DNA of 7,552 nt from Chitinophagaceae bacterium (GCA_947442905.1 CANEWV010000073.1:1-7552), one strand, 5' to 3'; shown: positions 1 through 7,076, numbered from the stretch's first letter. Notes: generated by a model from the letters alone, not told the origin. Program-made: numbers and translations.

Positions 1-19
1 ACCGCTCTTACCAAATTAA

Positions 20-400
20 TTATTTTTTAGGTGCCTTTTTCTTACCGGCAACTGTCTTACGCTTACCTTTTCTGGTACGGCTGTTTGTTTTAGTACGTTG
101 ACCACGAACAGGCAAACCTTTTCTGTGACGAAGACCACGGTAACAAGCGATATCTAATAAACGCTTAATACTCATAGAAACTTCACTACGTAAAGCACCT
201 TCTACTTTAAACTCACTGTTGATGATGTTACGAATAGCAGTTTGTTCTTCATCATTCCAAGTATTTACTTTTTTATTAAAGTCAATACCTGCTTTGGTTA
301 AGATATACTGTGCAGTTGAACGACCAATACCAAAAATATAGGTCAGACCAATTTCGCCTCTTTTGTTTTTTGGTAAGTCAATACCGGCAATACGAGCCAT
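20..400 (-). CDS. rpsM: 30S ribosomal protein S13
   Basis: Small-subunit head protein that contacts 16S rRNA, the P-site tRNA and the inter-subunit bridges to the 50S. The 126-residue product starts with the family signature [10 protein letters not shown], has the helix-turn-helix stretch around residues 12-50 ([11 protein letters not shown]), the conserved [18 protein letters not shown] block near residues 86-103, and ends in a very basic tail ([15 protein letters not shown]) that reaches the decoding region. It is slightly longer than the approximately 118-residue E. coli protein, the extra being in the lysine-rich tail. It is the third gene of an infA-rpmJ-rpsM run on the minus strand; rpsK would be expected just past the window edge, since only 19 bases remain after the stop. 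The ATG at 398-400 is the family start. Identification is secure. Confidence 0.98.
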   Translation of the reverse strand: MARIAGIDLPKNKRGEIGLTYIFGIGRSTAQYILTKAGIDFNKKVNTWNDEEQTAIRNIINSEFKVEGALRSEVSMSIKRLLDIACYRGLRHRKGLPVRGQRTKTNSRTRKGKRKTVAGKKKAPKK

Positions 401-495
401 ATGCTTTTTTTAAATTTTACTTTACTATTAGTAGTTACTGTTTGTAGTTACTGATTGAAAAAACAATTGGGTGCAAATGCGCACCACCACTGGTT
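401..495 (-). other. Long rpmJ-rpsM spacer with direct repeat and small hairpin
   Basis: This 95-bp gap lies inside an operon whose previous gap (infA-rpmJ) is only 43 bp. It contains an exact 10-bp direct repeat, GTAGTTACTG at 431-440 and 444-453 (13-bp period). On the minus strand a 5-bp GC-rich hairpin follows the rpmJ stop (GGTGC 470-474 pairing with GCACC 481-485, six-base loop), with a T-run about nine bases further on (461-466 region). No TAnnTTTG promoter is apparent. It could be an mRNA leader for autogenous control of the rpsM-distal genes, as the S4 site upstream of rpsM is in E. coli, but that role is only an inference and the hairpin is weak. Confidence 0.35.
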
Positions 496-612
496 TTATC
501 CTTGACGTTGCTTAAAGCGAGGATTCTTTTTGTTGATTACAAAAAGTTTACCCTTGCGCTTAACAATCTTGCAATCTGTACTACGCTTTTTGATTGAAGC
601 TCTAACTTTCAT
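496..612 (-). CDS. rpmJ: 50S ribosomal protein L36 (zinc-free type)
   Basis: A 38-residue protein too short for most ORF cut-offs, beginning [10 protein letters not shown] and ending [10 protein letters not shown], both diagnostic of L36, the smallest large-subunit protein. It binds 23S rRNA near the peptidyl-transferase side of the 50S. Zinc-binding L36 has Cys11, Cys14, Cys27 and His33. Here positions 11, 27 and 33 are Ser, Asn and Phe, and only Cys14 remains, so this is a C-minus form that cannot hold the usual zinc ion. It sits 43 bp after infA and 95 bp before rpsM on the same strand, the classic gene order. Start ATG at 610-612 and TAA at 496-498 were read directly. Confidence 0.97.
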   Translation of the reverse strand: MKVRASIKKRSTDCKIVKRKGKLFVINKKNPRFKQRQG

Positions 613-655
613 CTCTTTAGTTTTAGTCTGGTTGTGATCCGGTTTATTTTATCGG

Positions 656-874
656 TTATTTGTACCTAAAAATAATCCGACCCCTACTTAAATCATATGG
701 ACTCATTTCAACACCGACCTTGTCGCCAGGTAAAATTCTGATGTAGTGCATCCTCATTTTTCCTGAGATGGTAGCCAATATTTCGTGGCCATTTTCTAGC
801 TTAACCCTGAACATAGCATTGCTCAGCGCTTCTAGAATAACTCCATCTTGTTTGATCAACGGTTGTTTAGACAT
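656..874 (-). CDS. infA: Translation initiation factor IF-1
   Basis: A 72-residue S1/OB-fold protein of exactly the usual IF-1 length. It binds the 30S A site and helps IF-2 and IF-3 in start-codon selection. Family landmarks are visible: [20 protein letters not shown] at residues 8-27, [13 protein letters not shown] at 29-41, [18 protein letters not shown] at 45-62 and a terminal GRIIFRYK. It is the first gene of the infA-rpmJ-rpsM transcript, with a good promoter match 17 bases upstream of the ATG. The next gene upstream on this strand encodes an exported thioredoxin instead of the usual secY or map, so infA appears to be the operon head here. Identification is secure. Confidence 0.98.
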   Translation of the reverse strand: MSKQPLIKQDGVILEALSNAMFRVKLENGHEILATISGKMRMHYIRILPGDKVGVEMSPYDLSRGRIIFRYK

Positions 875-890
875 ACAATTTTTGGGGCTG

Positions 891-921
891 CAAAGATATT
901 AGAATGCAACCGAAATACGAA
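891..921 (-). promoter_or_regulatory. Bacteroidota-type promoter for infA operon
   Basis: On the minus strand, TATCTTTG (891-898) is a perfect match to the Bacteroidota -7 consensus TAnnTTTG. A -33-like TTCG (918-921, consensus TTTG, one mismatch) lies 19 bp upstream, within the normal 19-21 bp spacing. Transcription would begin roughly 10 bases before the infA ATG, giving a short leader. The match lies in the 117-bp gap after the thioredoxin gene and supports independent transcription of infA-rpmJ-rpsM. Confidence 0.65.
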
Positions 922-991
922 GAAAACGGGGAAAAATTTACAGAATTTGTCAAAAATTACGTAACTCCTTGATTTTCAATGTGTAATTTGG

Positions 992-2134
992 CTATTTAAA
1001 GATGGTTGCTAGCTTGGTAGACAGTTCCTCCCCCCTAATATTCTTAGCAATGATCTTGCCAGCAGGGTCAACGAGGAAGTTTTGCGGAATTGCTTGAATA
1101 CCATATTGTTTAGCAACTTGATTGTCCCAATACTTTAAATCCGAAACCTGTGTCCAAGTTAATTGATCGTCATGAATGGCTTTTATCCATTTGTCTTTAG
1201 CACCGGGTTGGTCCAAACTAACACCTAAAACAGTAAAGCCTTTGGCGTTATAGGCCTGAAAAGCTTTTACCACATTTGGATTTTCTTGACGGCAAGGACC
1301 GCACCAGCTCGCCCAAAAATCAATTAATACATATTTGCCTTTGAAGCTAGCCAAAGAAACAGGCACATCCAACGTATCGTTTTGGGTAAAATCCATAGCC
1401 ATCGCACCTACCGCTGTTTTTTTAGCCGTTACTATTTTTTCCGCAAAAGCCTTTCCACTTGGGGTGGCGCGGGCAGGTTCAGACAACGCTTTGTAAATAG
1501 GCTCCACTACCTCTGGATTGATATCCCAACCAGCCATCTGACCTAGCGCATACATTGCAATGGGAGAATTGTTATTGGTTGCTAAATAACCTTTGTATAC
1601 TCCTTTCATATCGGCATCGAGTGCATCAAAAGTGGCATCCAAGGTTTTCATAGCCGCAGAATCTTTAGCTTGGTAAGCAGCGCTATAAGCTTTACTAGCC
1701 GCTTGCATTTTATCATTAACTGGTTTTGTTTTTTCAGTCAATGACAAAAAAGCATCATGTGCCGTAGAACCCTTCACTTTAAAATTGCTAAAAGAATCTA
1801 CAGAACTTACTTGAATAGTACCAGGCACTACAAATACAGAAGCATAGTCGCGGGGTTGAAGCATTTTAATAGGCTTCCCTTCTGCATCATTTTTATAACG
1901 TACAAAAATGGTCACCATTAAAGGTTCCGCTATTTTACCTGAAAAACTATATTTCCCATCGGTAGGAGCAACACTATCTCTTACGGTTACACCGTCGGCT
2001 CTATAAGAATAATATACCTTATTAACTGGTAGTGTTATGTTTTTAAGGGTACCGCTAACGGTAAAATTTTGGGCTTCTTGTGCATTTGCAGCAAATGATG
2101 CAAGCACCAATAAAGCGAGTACTAATTTTTTCAT
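992..2134 (-). CDS. Exported TlpA-family thioredoxin with N-terminal DUF4369-like domain
   Basis: A 380-residue periplasmic thiol-disulfide protein. A signal peptide (KKLVLALLVLASFAANA, probable cleavage after Ala18, before QE) directs export. Residues about 22-120 form a beta-rich DUF4369-like domain typical of Bacteroidota TlpA proteins. A helical, Ala/Lys-rich linker spans about 125-240, and the thioredoxin/AhpC-TSA-like domain covers about 245-380. The redox motif is WASWCGPC with Cys278 and Cys281, and the cis-proline is Pro350 in IQAIPQNF. Such proteins are thought to reduce periplasmic disulfides, for example in cytochrome c maturation, but the partner is unknown here. There is no lipobox cysteine, so it is probably soluble. 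A weak -7 match (TATATTCG, minus strand, 2164-2171, one mismatch) lies about 30 bases before the ATG. The next gene upstream is divergent, so it is probably monocistronic. Confidence 0.9.
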   Translation of the reverse strand: MKKLVLALLVLASFAANAQEAQNFTVSGTLKNITLPVNKVYYSYRADGVTVRDSVAPTDGKYSFSGKIAEPLMVTIFVRYKNDAEGKPIKMLQPRDYASVFVVPGTIQVSSVDSFSNFKVKGSTAHDAFLSLTEKTKPVNDKMQAASKAYSAAYQAKDSAAMKTLDATFDALDADMKGVYKGYLATNNNSPIAMYALGQMAGWDINPEVVEPIYKALSEPARATPSGKAFAEKIVTAKKTAVGAMAMDFTQNDTLDVPVSLASFKGKYVLIDFWASWCGPCRQENPNVVKAFQAYNAKGFTVLGVSLDQPGAKDKWIKAIHDDQLTWTQVSDLKYWDNQVAKQYGIQAIPQNFLVDPAGKIIAKNIRGEELSTKLATIFK

Positions 2135-2248
2135 GGTTTATTTTTTCGATTACGATATGGTAACGAATATACAAAAGCCTTTACAAGAATAAAAATAAGG
2201 TTCCAACATGCCAATATTGAGTAGTTTGCGCGCGGATAACATCGATAC

Positions 2249-2746
2249 ATGAAACGGATAGGCCTTATTTCAGATACCCACAGCTATTTAGACCCCAAAG
2301 TAGCGCATCATTTTGCCGATTGCGACGAAATCTGGCATGCTGGAGATTTTGGAAGCTATGAAGTAGCAAAGGAACTCCGGTCTATAAAGCCGCTCCGCGG
2401 TGTATATGGAAATATTGACGGTCAAGATATTAGATCCGAATTTCCCGAGTGCTTGCAATTTGAAATTGAAGGCATCAGGGTGATGCTATTTCATATTGGT
2501 GGCTACCCGCCTAATTATAATAAAGTAACAAAGCCAATCATTGCAGCCTATAAGCCACAGTTATTTATAAGCGGTCATAGCCATATATTAAAAGTGATCT
2601 ACGACCCTGCAATGGCTTGCTTACACATCAACCCAGGAGCAGCTGGTAAGCAGGGATGGCATAAAATTAAAACCCTCATCAAAATAGATATTGATGGGAC
2701 AGACATTAAAAACTGTCAAATTATTGAATTAGAAACAAGGGTATAG
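2249..2746 (+). CDS. YfcE/MJ0936-family metallophosphoesterase
   Basis: A 165-residue cytoplasmic calcineurin-like phosphoesterase of the small YfcE/MJ0936 class, acting on phosphodiester substrates with two bound metal ions. The metal-binding motifs occur in order: SDTH (Asp9, His11), HAGDFG (Asp33), GNID (Asn55), FHIGG (His82) and GHSH (His110, His112), followed by the family-typical HINPGAAG at 126-133. Length is normal and there is no signal peptide. The physiological substrate cannot be told from sequence; proteins of this class are often annotated only as phosphodiesterases. It is transcribed divergently from the TlpA gene (114-bp gap) and converges on the four-helix membrane gene with 19 bp between stops. 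A shortened -7-like TAGTTTG (2223-2229) precedes the ATG, but with no clear -33 box. Confidence 0.93.
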   Translation: MKRIGLISDTHSYLDPKVAHHFADCDEIWHAGDFGSYEVAKELRSIKPLRGVYGNIDGQDIRSEFPECLQFEIEGIRVMLFHIGGYPPNYNKVTKPIIAAYKPQLFISGHSHILKVIYDPAMACLHINPGAAGKQGWHKIKTLIKIDIDGTDIKNCQIIELETRV

Positions 2747-2765
2747 AGCGCTTTAATAGCAACAA

Positions 2766-3239
2766 TTACATACCCGGAAACCATGGTCGCGCAATTTCAA
2801 TACCTCTAAACGGCCAAGGCACGCCCGCTAAAATTAATACCAGCGCAACCACAAAAAAGTAAAATGCTTTTTTATACTTAGTGGTACTATCTAAATTCTT
2901 TTTTGCGACGCCATGTGCCAGTGTTAAAAAAACAATGGCTGCAATCATAGTTACTGGATGCTCCACCCAATAAAAACGGTAAAATTTATCTTTCATTACA
3001 GACGTACCAGCCGCTAGCTCTGTTGTAAAAATACCAATACGACCTGCTAGCACTTGATACAATCCTAGTAGCAAAGTGATGTGTCCTGCAATCATTGTAA
3101 AGAGCCATGTTTTTTTATCTGCTGCAGCAAACTCTTTTTTAGACTGCCAACCAGTATATGCTTTTACAATAGATACAATTAGTAAAAGAAGGATAATCCA
3201 ACGTAATAAATTATGTAGATGTAAAAGTCCAGTTGCCAT
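2766..3239 (-). CDS. Four-helix integral membrane protein, Bacteroidota-conserved, possibly cytochrome b-like
   Basis: A 157-residue, strongly hydrophobic protein with four predicted transmembrane segments at about residues 9-27, 45-66, 93-111 and 124-141, and no cleavable signal. Histidines lie in or at the edges of the helices: His7 and His9 in the N-terminal GLLHLHNLLRW motif, His53 in helix 2, His94 at the start of helix 3 and His109 near its end. Similar small proteins in Bacteroidota are, from memory, sometimes labelled cytochrome B; the paired membrane histidines are compatible with heme b binding, but this is not proven. It follows the propeller gene by 39 bp on the same strand. A one-mismatch -7 box (TATATTAG, minus strand, 3259-3266) lies in that gap, so both read-through and an own start are possible. 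Confidence 0.75.
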   Translation of the reverse strand: MATGLLHLHNLLRWIILLLLIVSIVKAYTGWQSKKEFAAADKKTWLFTMIAGHITLLLGLYQVLAGRIGIFTTELAAGTSVMKDKFYRFYWVEHPVTMIAAIVFLTLAHGVAKKNLDSTTKYKKAFYFFVVALVLILAGVPWPFRGIEIARPWFPGM

Positions 3240-3278
3240 AGTGTTTGATTTTATAATGCTAATATAGTGGATTTGGGT

Positions 3279-4361
3279 TTATTCAACCCAGTCTGCTACA
3301 AACAAGTTGGTATCTCTTGTGCCGCCATTGTTTCGGTTAGAAGCAAAAATTATTTTTTTACCATCAGGGCTAAACATTGGAAATGCATCAAAGCCTTTGT
3401 CTCTGCTAATTTTTTCGAGACCCTTCCCTTCCAAATCAATGAGGTACATGTTAAAAGGAAATCCTCTTTTGTATTCGTGGTTGCTACAAAAAATAATATG
3501 CTTGCCATCAGGTGTAAAATTAGGTGCCCAGTTAGCCTGACCAAGGGCTGTAATTTGTTTGGCATTAGAACCATCTGCATTGGCAACAAACACTTCCATA
3601 TTGGTTGGTGCTACCATACCTTGTGCTAATAATTCTGTGTACTCTTTTATAGCTTCTGGTGTTTTTGGTCTGCTAGCACGCCAAACGATTTTGGTTCCGT
3701 CGGGACTAAACCATGCACCACCATCATACCCTAATTCATTGGTAACGCGCAATTCTTTCCCGGATTTTAAATCCATTACATAGAGTTCTAAATCACCACT
3801 TTTATCGGAACAATAAATCATTTTTTTACCATCTGGAGATAACGTTGCCTCTGCATCATATCCCTTAGCACTGGTCATTTGTTTTACAATTTTACCAGAC
3901 ATATCTGCCATAAAAATGTCGTAACTATTATAGAGTGGCCAAATGTATTTATTGCCATATTTTGCTCTGTCTGGAACTGGCGGACAAGTATCTGCGCCCA
4001 AATGTGTAGATGCATAAATAATATGTTTACCACCTGGTAAAAAATAAGCACAGGTGGACCTACCCTTTCCAGTACCAATCATTGTTGGTGTAAATTTTTG
4101 TGCATTCGTTACAGGAACTTTGCCCACAAATATTTGATCACAAAAAACGCCTTCTTTTGGATTTGTTTTTTGAAACACAATAGACTTTCCATCATAACTC
4201 CAATACGCTTCTGCATTATCGCCACCAAAGGTTAATTGCCTAACATTATTGAAATACTTTTCACCGGCAAAGTGCACCGTGTCTTGGGTTGCATACTGCG
4301 CAAGCACAGGTGAAACAAATAGCGTCAACAACATCAAATAAAAAGCGGTAGATAATTTCAT
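3279..4361 (-). CDS. Exported TolB-like PD40 beta-propeller protein
   Basis: A 360-residue secreted protein. A signal peptide (KLSTAFYLMLLTLFVSPVLAQ, probable cleavage after Ala21) precedes six PD40/WD40-like strands with the SPDGKKIIFAS pattern, near residues 54-66, 108-118, 175-186, 219-230, 283-294 and 331-342. The six repeats fit a complete six-bladed TolB-type propeller. It lacks the N-terminal TolB domain that binds TolA and any C-terminal OmpA or peptidase domain, so it is a stand-alone propeller, not TolB itself or a DPP-IV/S9 peptidase. Five cysteines (74, 104, 126, 184, 292) in an exported protein could form disulfides. The likely role is periplasmic protein or ligand binding; the partner is unknown. 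It is divergent from the TPR lipoprotein gene and 39 bp upstream of the membrane gene, with which it may share a transcript. Confidence 0.87.
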   Translation of the reverse strand: MKLSTAFYLMLLTLFVSPVLAQYATQDTVHFAGEKYFNNVRQLTFGGDNAEAYWSYDGKSIVFQKTNPKEGVFCDQIFVGKVPVTNAQKFTPTMIGTGKGRSTCAYFLPGGKHIIYASTHLGADTCPPVPDRAKYGNKYIWPLYNSYDIFMADMSGKIVKQMTSAKGYDAEATLSPDGKKMIYCSDKSGDLELYVMDLKSGKELRVTNELGYDGGAWFSPDGTKIVWRASRPKTPEAIKEYTELLAQGMVAPTNMEVFVANADGSNAKQITALGQANWAPNFTPDGKHIIFCSNHEYKRGFPFNMYLIDLEGKGLEKISRDKGFDAFPMFSPDGKKIIFASNRNNGGTRDTNLFVADWVE

Positions 4362-4381
4362 AATTGTTCGTTAAGAGGATG

Positions 4382-4389
4382 CAAAAGTA
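4382..4389 (-). promoter_or_regulatory. -7 promoter box for the propeller gene
   Basis: TACTTTTG on the minus strand is a perfect match to TAnnTTTG and lies 20 bases before the ATG of the TolB-like gene. The -33 region is poor: a CTGAC-like sequence sits about 21 bp upstream instead of TTTG. It occupies the 94-bp gap shared with the divergent TPR lipoprotein gene, for which no comparable box was found at a suitable distance. Confidence 0.45.
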
Positions 4390-4455
4390 GGCATGTTTTA
4401 ATGTTTTTATGTCAGTGTTGTGTCAGGAGATTAAAAAAATGACGTTATTTTGAAG

Positions 4456-5265
4456 ATGCGCTCAATTCTACTATTCTTTTGCATTACCCTATTATATGCA
4501 TGTAACAACAATCAGGACAAATCGACCCCTACAAAGACAACTAACCCATATCCTAGTTATGTAACTGACTTACTAAAAGAAATAGATCGTTTTCCTGACA
4601 GCACCGAGCTTCGCGTACAACTTATAGATACCATGGATAGCCTTTTTTTAATGAAAGAGGCCGTTGTGCAAATGGACTCACTAATAGCAAGAGAACCAGG
4701 CAATTATGGAAATTGGTTTAGAAAAGGTGAATTAGCTATTCGAATGGCTGATACAACCCTTGCCATTCAAAGTTTTTCTACCGCTGCAAAGATCTATTCT
4801 AACCCTGATGTTTTATTGACACTTGCTAATTTATATGCTGCTCAAAAAAACAAATTAGCACTTGAATTGTGCAACAACATTATTGTACAAAAACCAGACA
4901 GAACCTACATTGCACATAGTTACTATATTATGGGTCTCTATTTTGTAAATACGGGTAATGCTACAATTGCTATCGACAATTTTAACAGCTGCATTCAAAA
5001 TAATTATTTCTATATAGACGCTTATATGGAAATTGGTTGGATCTATTTTGACCAACAAAAATTTGACAAAGCAAAAGGGTTTTTTGAAAAAGCAGTTGCT
5101 ATAAAGCCCACAGAGGCAGCTCCGCATTACTGGCAAGCCAAATGCCTCGAAAAATTAGGGCAACCACAAGAGGCACTGAACGCCTACCAACTAGCCCTTA
5201 ATTTAGAAAGCAGTTTAGGTGAAGCCGCCGAAGCGATTTCAAGAATAAAAGCTGCAAAAAAGTAG
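4456..5265 (+). CDS. TPR-repeat lipoprotein
   Basis: A 269-residue envelope lipoprotein when begun at the ATG at 4456. A short hydrophobic signal ends in the lipobox LYAC, with Cys16 as the lipidated residue, followed by a polar Asn/Asp/Lys/Thr-rich linker to about residue 32. The rest is helical and contains about five tetratricopeptide repeats: roughly 83-116, 117-149, 151-184, 185-218 (AYMEIGWIYFDQQKFDKAKG, the clearest) and 221-254. TPR solenoids act as protein-protein scaffolds; no enzymatic motif is seen. An in-frame TTG at 4450 would add two residues, but ATG gives a better fit to a lipoprotein signal. It is divergent from the propeller gene and 42 bp upstream of rpe on the same strand, so some co-transcription is possible. 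Partner and function are unknown. Confidence 0.88.
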   Translation: MRSILLFFCITLLYACNNNQDKSTPTKTTNPYPSYVTDLLKEIDRFPDSTELRVQLIDTMDSLFLMKEAVVQMDSLIAREPGNYGNWFRKGELAIRMADTTLAIQSFSTAAKIYSNPDVLLTLANLYAAQKNKLALELCNNIIVQKPDRTYIAHSYYIMGLYFVNTGNATIAIDNFNSCIQNNYFYIDAYMEIGWIYFDQQKFDKAKGFFEKAVAIKPTEAAPHYWQAKCLEKLGQPQEALNAYQLALNLESSLGEAAEAISRIKAAKK

Positions 5266-5307
5266 TCCGGTACCTTAAAAAAGCAGAAATTTGTACAAAA
5301 CCTACCT

Positions 5308-5955
5308 ATGCCAATCATCGCTCCATCACTTTTAAGTGCCAATTTTTTAGCCCTTCAAAAAGATTGTGATATGCTTAATAACAGCGAGGCCGAGTGGTTC
5401 CACCTGGATGTTATGGATGGTAGGTTTGTTCCCAATATTAGTTTTGGCCTTCCAATTATAGAACAAATCAGAAAAGCAACATCAAAAATTTGCGATGTGC
5501 ACGTTATGATTTTAGAGCCAGAAAAATATGCCGAAGCATTCAAAAAAGCAGGTGCCGATATTTACACCGTTCACATAGAAGCATGCCCGCACCTGCATAG
5601 AAATTTACAACAAGCTAAGCAACTAGGTATGAAGGCCGGTGTGGCACTCAATCCACACACCCCTATTCAAACACTCGTTGATGTGATACAAGATGTTGAT
5701 GTGGTATGTTTGATGAGCGTAAATCCAGGATTTGGTGGTCAACAATTTATTCCACAAACCATTCAAAAAATTGTTGAATTAAAAGCACTGATCGCGCAAA
5801 AAAACACAAACACCCTGATTCAAATAGATGGTGGTGTTACGCTTTTAAACGCGCCTCAAATTTTAGCCGCTGGCGCAGATGTGCTTGTTGCAGGAAATAC
5901 CGTTTTTAAATCGGAAAACCCTACACAAACCATAGCAGCATTAAAGGCGCTATAA
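5308..5955 (+). CDS. rpe: Ribulose-phosphate 3-epimerase
   Basis: A 215-residue cytoplasmic TIM-barrel enzyme that interconverts D-ribulose 5-phosphate and D-xylulose 5-phosphate in the non-oxidative pentose phosphate pathway. Signatures run in order: APSLLSANF (5-13, Ser10), WFHLDVMDGRFVPN (30-43, with His32, Asp34 and Met36), CDVHVMI (62-68, His65, Met67), NPHTP (115-119), CLMSVNPGFGGQQF (134-147, Met136) and IQIDGGV (171-177, Asp174), then the phosphate-binding GADVLVAGNTVF (189-200). His32, Asp34, His65 and Asp174 are the expected metal ligands, with Asp34 and Asp174 as the acid/base pair, so the active site is complete. Length is typical. It lies 42 bp after the TPR lipoprotein gene and 104 bp before phoH, which has its own promoter match. 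Confidence 0.97.
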   Translation: MPIIAPSLLSANFLALQKDCDMLNNSEAEWFHLDVMDGRFVPNISFGLPIIEQIRKATSKICDVHVMILEPEKYAEAFKKAGADIYTVHIEACPHLHRNLQQAKQLGMKAGVALNPHTPIQTLVDVIQDVDVVCLMSVNPGFGGQQFIPQTIQKIVELKALIAQKNTNTLIQIDGGVTLLNAPQILAAGADVLVAGNTVFKSENPTQTIAALKAL

Positions 5956-5999
5956 AAGAAGCACTAAAAAAATATTCACAATTTGTTCATAAATAAGGC

Positions 6000-6031
6000 T
6001 TGGAAAAGTGGTGTCCAATCAGTTAAATTTG
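6000..6031 (+). promoter_or_regulatory. Bacteroidota-type promoter for phoH
   Basis: A -33-type TTG at 6000-6002 and a perfect -7 box TAAATTTG (6024-6031) are separated by 21 bp, inside the accepted 19-21 bp range. Transcription would begin near 6037-6040, leaving about a 20-base leader before the TTG start of phoH. This is the best promoter match in the window and implies phoH can be transcribed independently of rpe. Confidence 0.65.
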
Positions 6032-6059
6032 GTTAACCACCTCACTAAAACCAAGCAAG

Positions 6060-7040
6060 TTGACAGAAACAATCATCAGCCTCGACTCCGTAAATCCTAT
6101 CGAATTTTTTGGCGTAAACAACGGAAAACTAGACGTCTTAAAAAAGAAATTCCCGTTATTAAAAATCTTATCTCGTGGTACCCAGCTTAAATTAAGTGGT
6201 GCGCCTGAACAGATAGATACTGCAGTAGAAAAAGTAAATTTAGTGTTGCAATATTTAGAGCGCAATGGACACTTAAGTGAAGATTATTTCGAGCAAATAT
6301 TAGGCGGTGATGACGTAGAAACGACCGACAACTTTGCAGACAAAAACCCAAATGATATATTGGTTTTTGGACCCAATGGTAAAACGGTTAGGGCCAGAAC
6401 ACCAAACCAAAAAAAGATGGTAGCTGCTGCAGATAAAAACGATATTGTTTTTGCAATCGGACCAGCCGGTACGGGTAAAACATACACCGCTGTTGCACTT
6501 GCAGTGCGTGCATTAAAAAACAAACTGGTTAAAAAAATAATTTTAACAAGACCTGCTGTTGAAGCGGGTGAAAATTTAGGTTTTTTGCCCGGCGATTTAA
6601 AAGAAAAAATTGATCCGTATTTACGTCCTTTGTATGATGCACTTGACGATATGATTCCTGCCGAAAAGTTAGGATATTATATGACCACAAGAACCATCGA
6701 AATTGCACCACTCGCTTACATGCGTGGAAGAACACTTGACAATGCTTTTATCATTTTGGATGAAGCGCAAAACACAAATGATTTGCAATTAAAAATGTTT
6801 TTAACGCGTATTGGCGCTAGTGCAAAAGCCATTATTACGGGCGACCCTACCCAAATTGACTTACCCCGAAATATGCGCAGCGGCTTAGAAAAAGCCAGCC
6901 GAATTTTACAAAATATTGAAGGAATTGCTCATATAGCCCTTACCGAAGAAGACGTAGTTAGGCACAAACTCGTAAAAGCCATTATCAAGGCCTACGACAA
7001 AGAACATGAAAAAGAAGAGGAAGCATATGGCAAAAGATAG
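6060..7040 (+). CDS. phoH: PhoH-family ATPase (PhoH-like protein)
   Basis: A 326-residue cytoplasmic P-loop ATPase of the PhoH/PhoL family, related to the helicase-like ATPases and associated with RNA metabolism and stress or phosphate responses in other bacteria. Residues about 12-67 form a small KH-like N-terminal region; the ATPase domain follows with Walker A GPAGTGKT (134-141), the TRPAVEAGENLGFLPGD block (163-179) and Walker B ILDEAQN (232-238), then ITGDPTQIDLP (259-269). The tail from about 312 is rich in Lys and Glu. The start must be the TTG at 6060: an in-frame stop lies at 6024 with no ATG after it, and the first in-frame ATG is codon 120, inside the conserved region. A promoter sits at 6000-6031 and a terminator directly follows. 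Confidence 0.95.
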   Translation: MTETIISLDSVNPIEFFGVNNGKLDVLKKKFPLLKILSRGTQLKLSGAPEQIDTAVEKVNLVLQYLERNGHLSEDYFEQILGGDDVETTDNFADKNPNDILVFGPNGKTVRARTPNQKKMVAAADKNDIVFAIGPAGTGKTYTAVALAVRALKNKLVKKIILTRPAVEAGENLGFLPGDLKEKIDPYLRPLYDALDDMIPAEKLGYYMTTRTIEIAPLAYMRGRTLDNAFIILDEAQNTNDLQLKMFLTRIGASAKAIITGDPTQIDLPRNMRSGLEKASRILQNIEGIAHIALTEEDVVRHKLVKAIIKAYDKEHEKEEEAYGKR

Positions 7041-7076
7041 CCAATTTTGACCCCTTCGACACCAAGTTTCGATTCC

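Noticed and set aside
3274..3290. TGGGTT/AACCCA hairpin over the stop codon of the propeller gene
   Set aside because: The stem is only 6 bp and no T-run follows on the transcribed strand, so it does not qualify as an intrinsic terminator.
3076..3783. Several open frames on the plus strand opposite the membrane and propeller genes
   Set aside because: They run antisense to two well-supported genes, have no family resemblance and are rich in Cys/Ile/Phe patterns typical of antisense frames.
4450..4458. TTG at 4450 as the start of the TPR lipoprotein
   Set aside because: The ATG two codons later gives a standard lipoprotein signal peptide; the difference is only two residues and cannot be settled from sequence alone.
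5290..5299. Palindrome TTTGTACAAA upstream of rpe as an operator
   Set aside because: A single 10-bp AT-rich palindrome is expected by chance; no second copy or known operator match was seen.
6008..6190. A 60-codon frame with a GTG start overlapping the 5' end of phoH
   Set aside because: It overlaps the conserved PhoH N-terminal region in another frame, is Arg/Lys-rich without recognisable motifs, and its start lies inside the phoH promoter.
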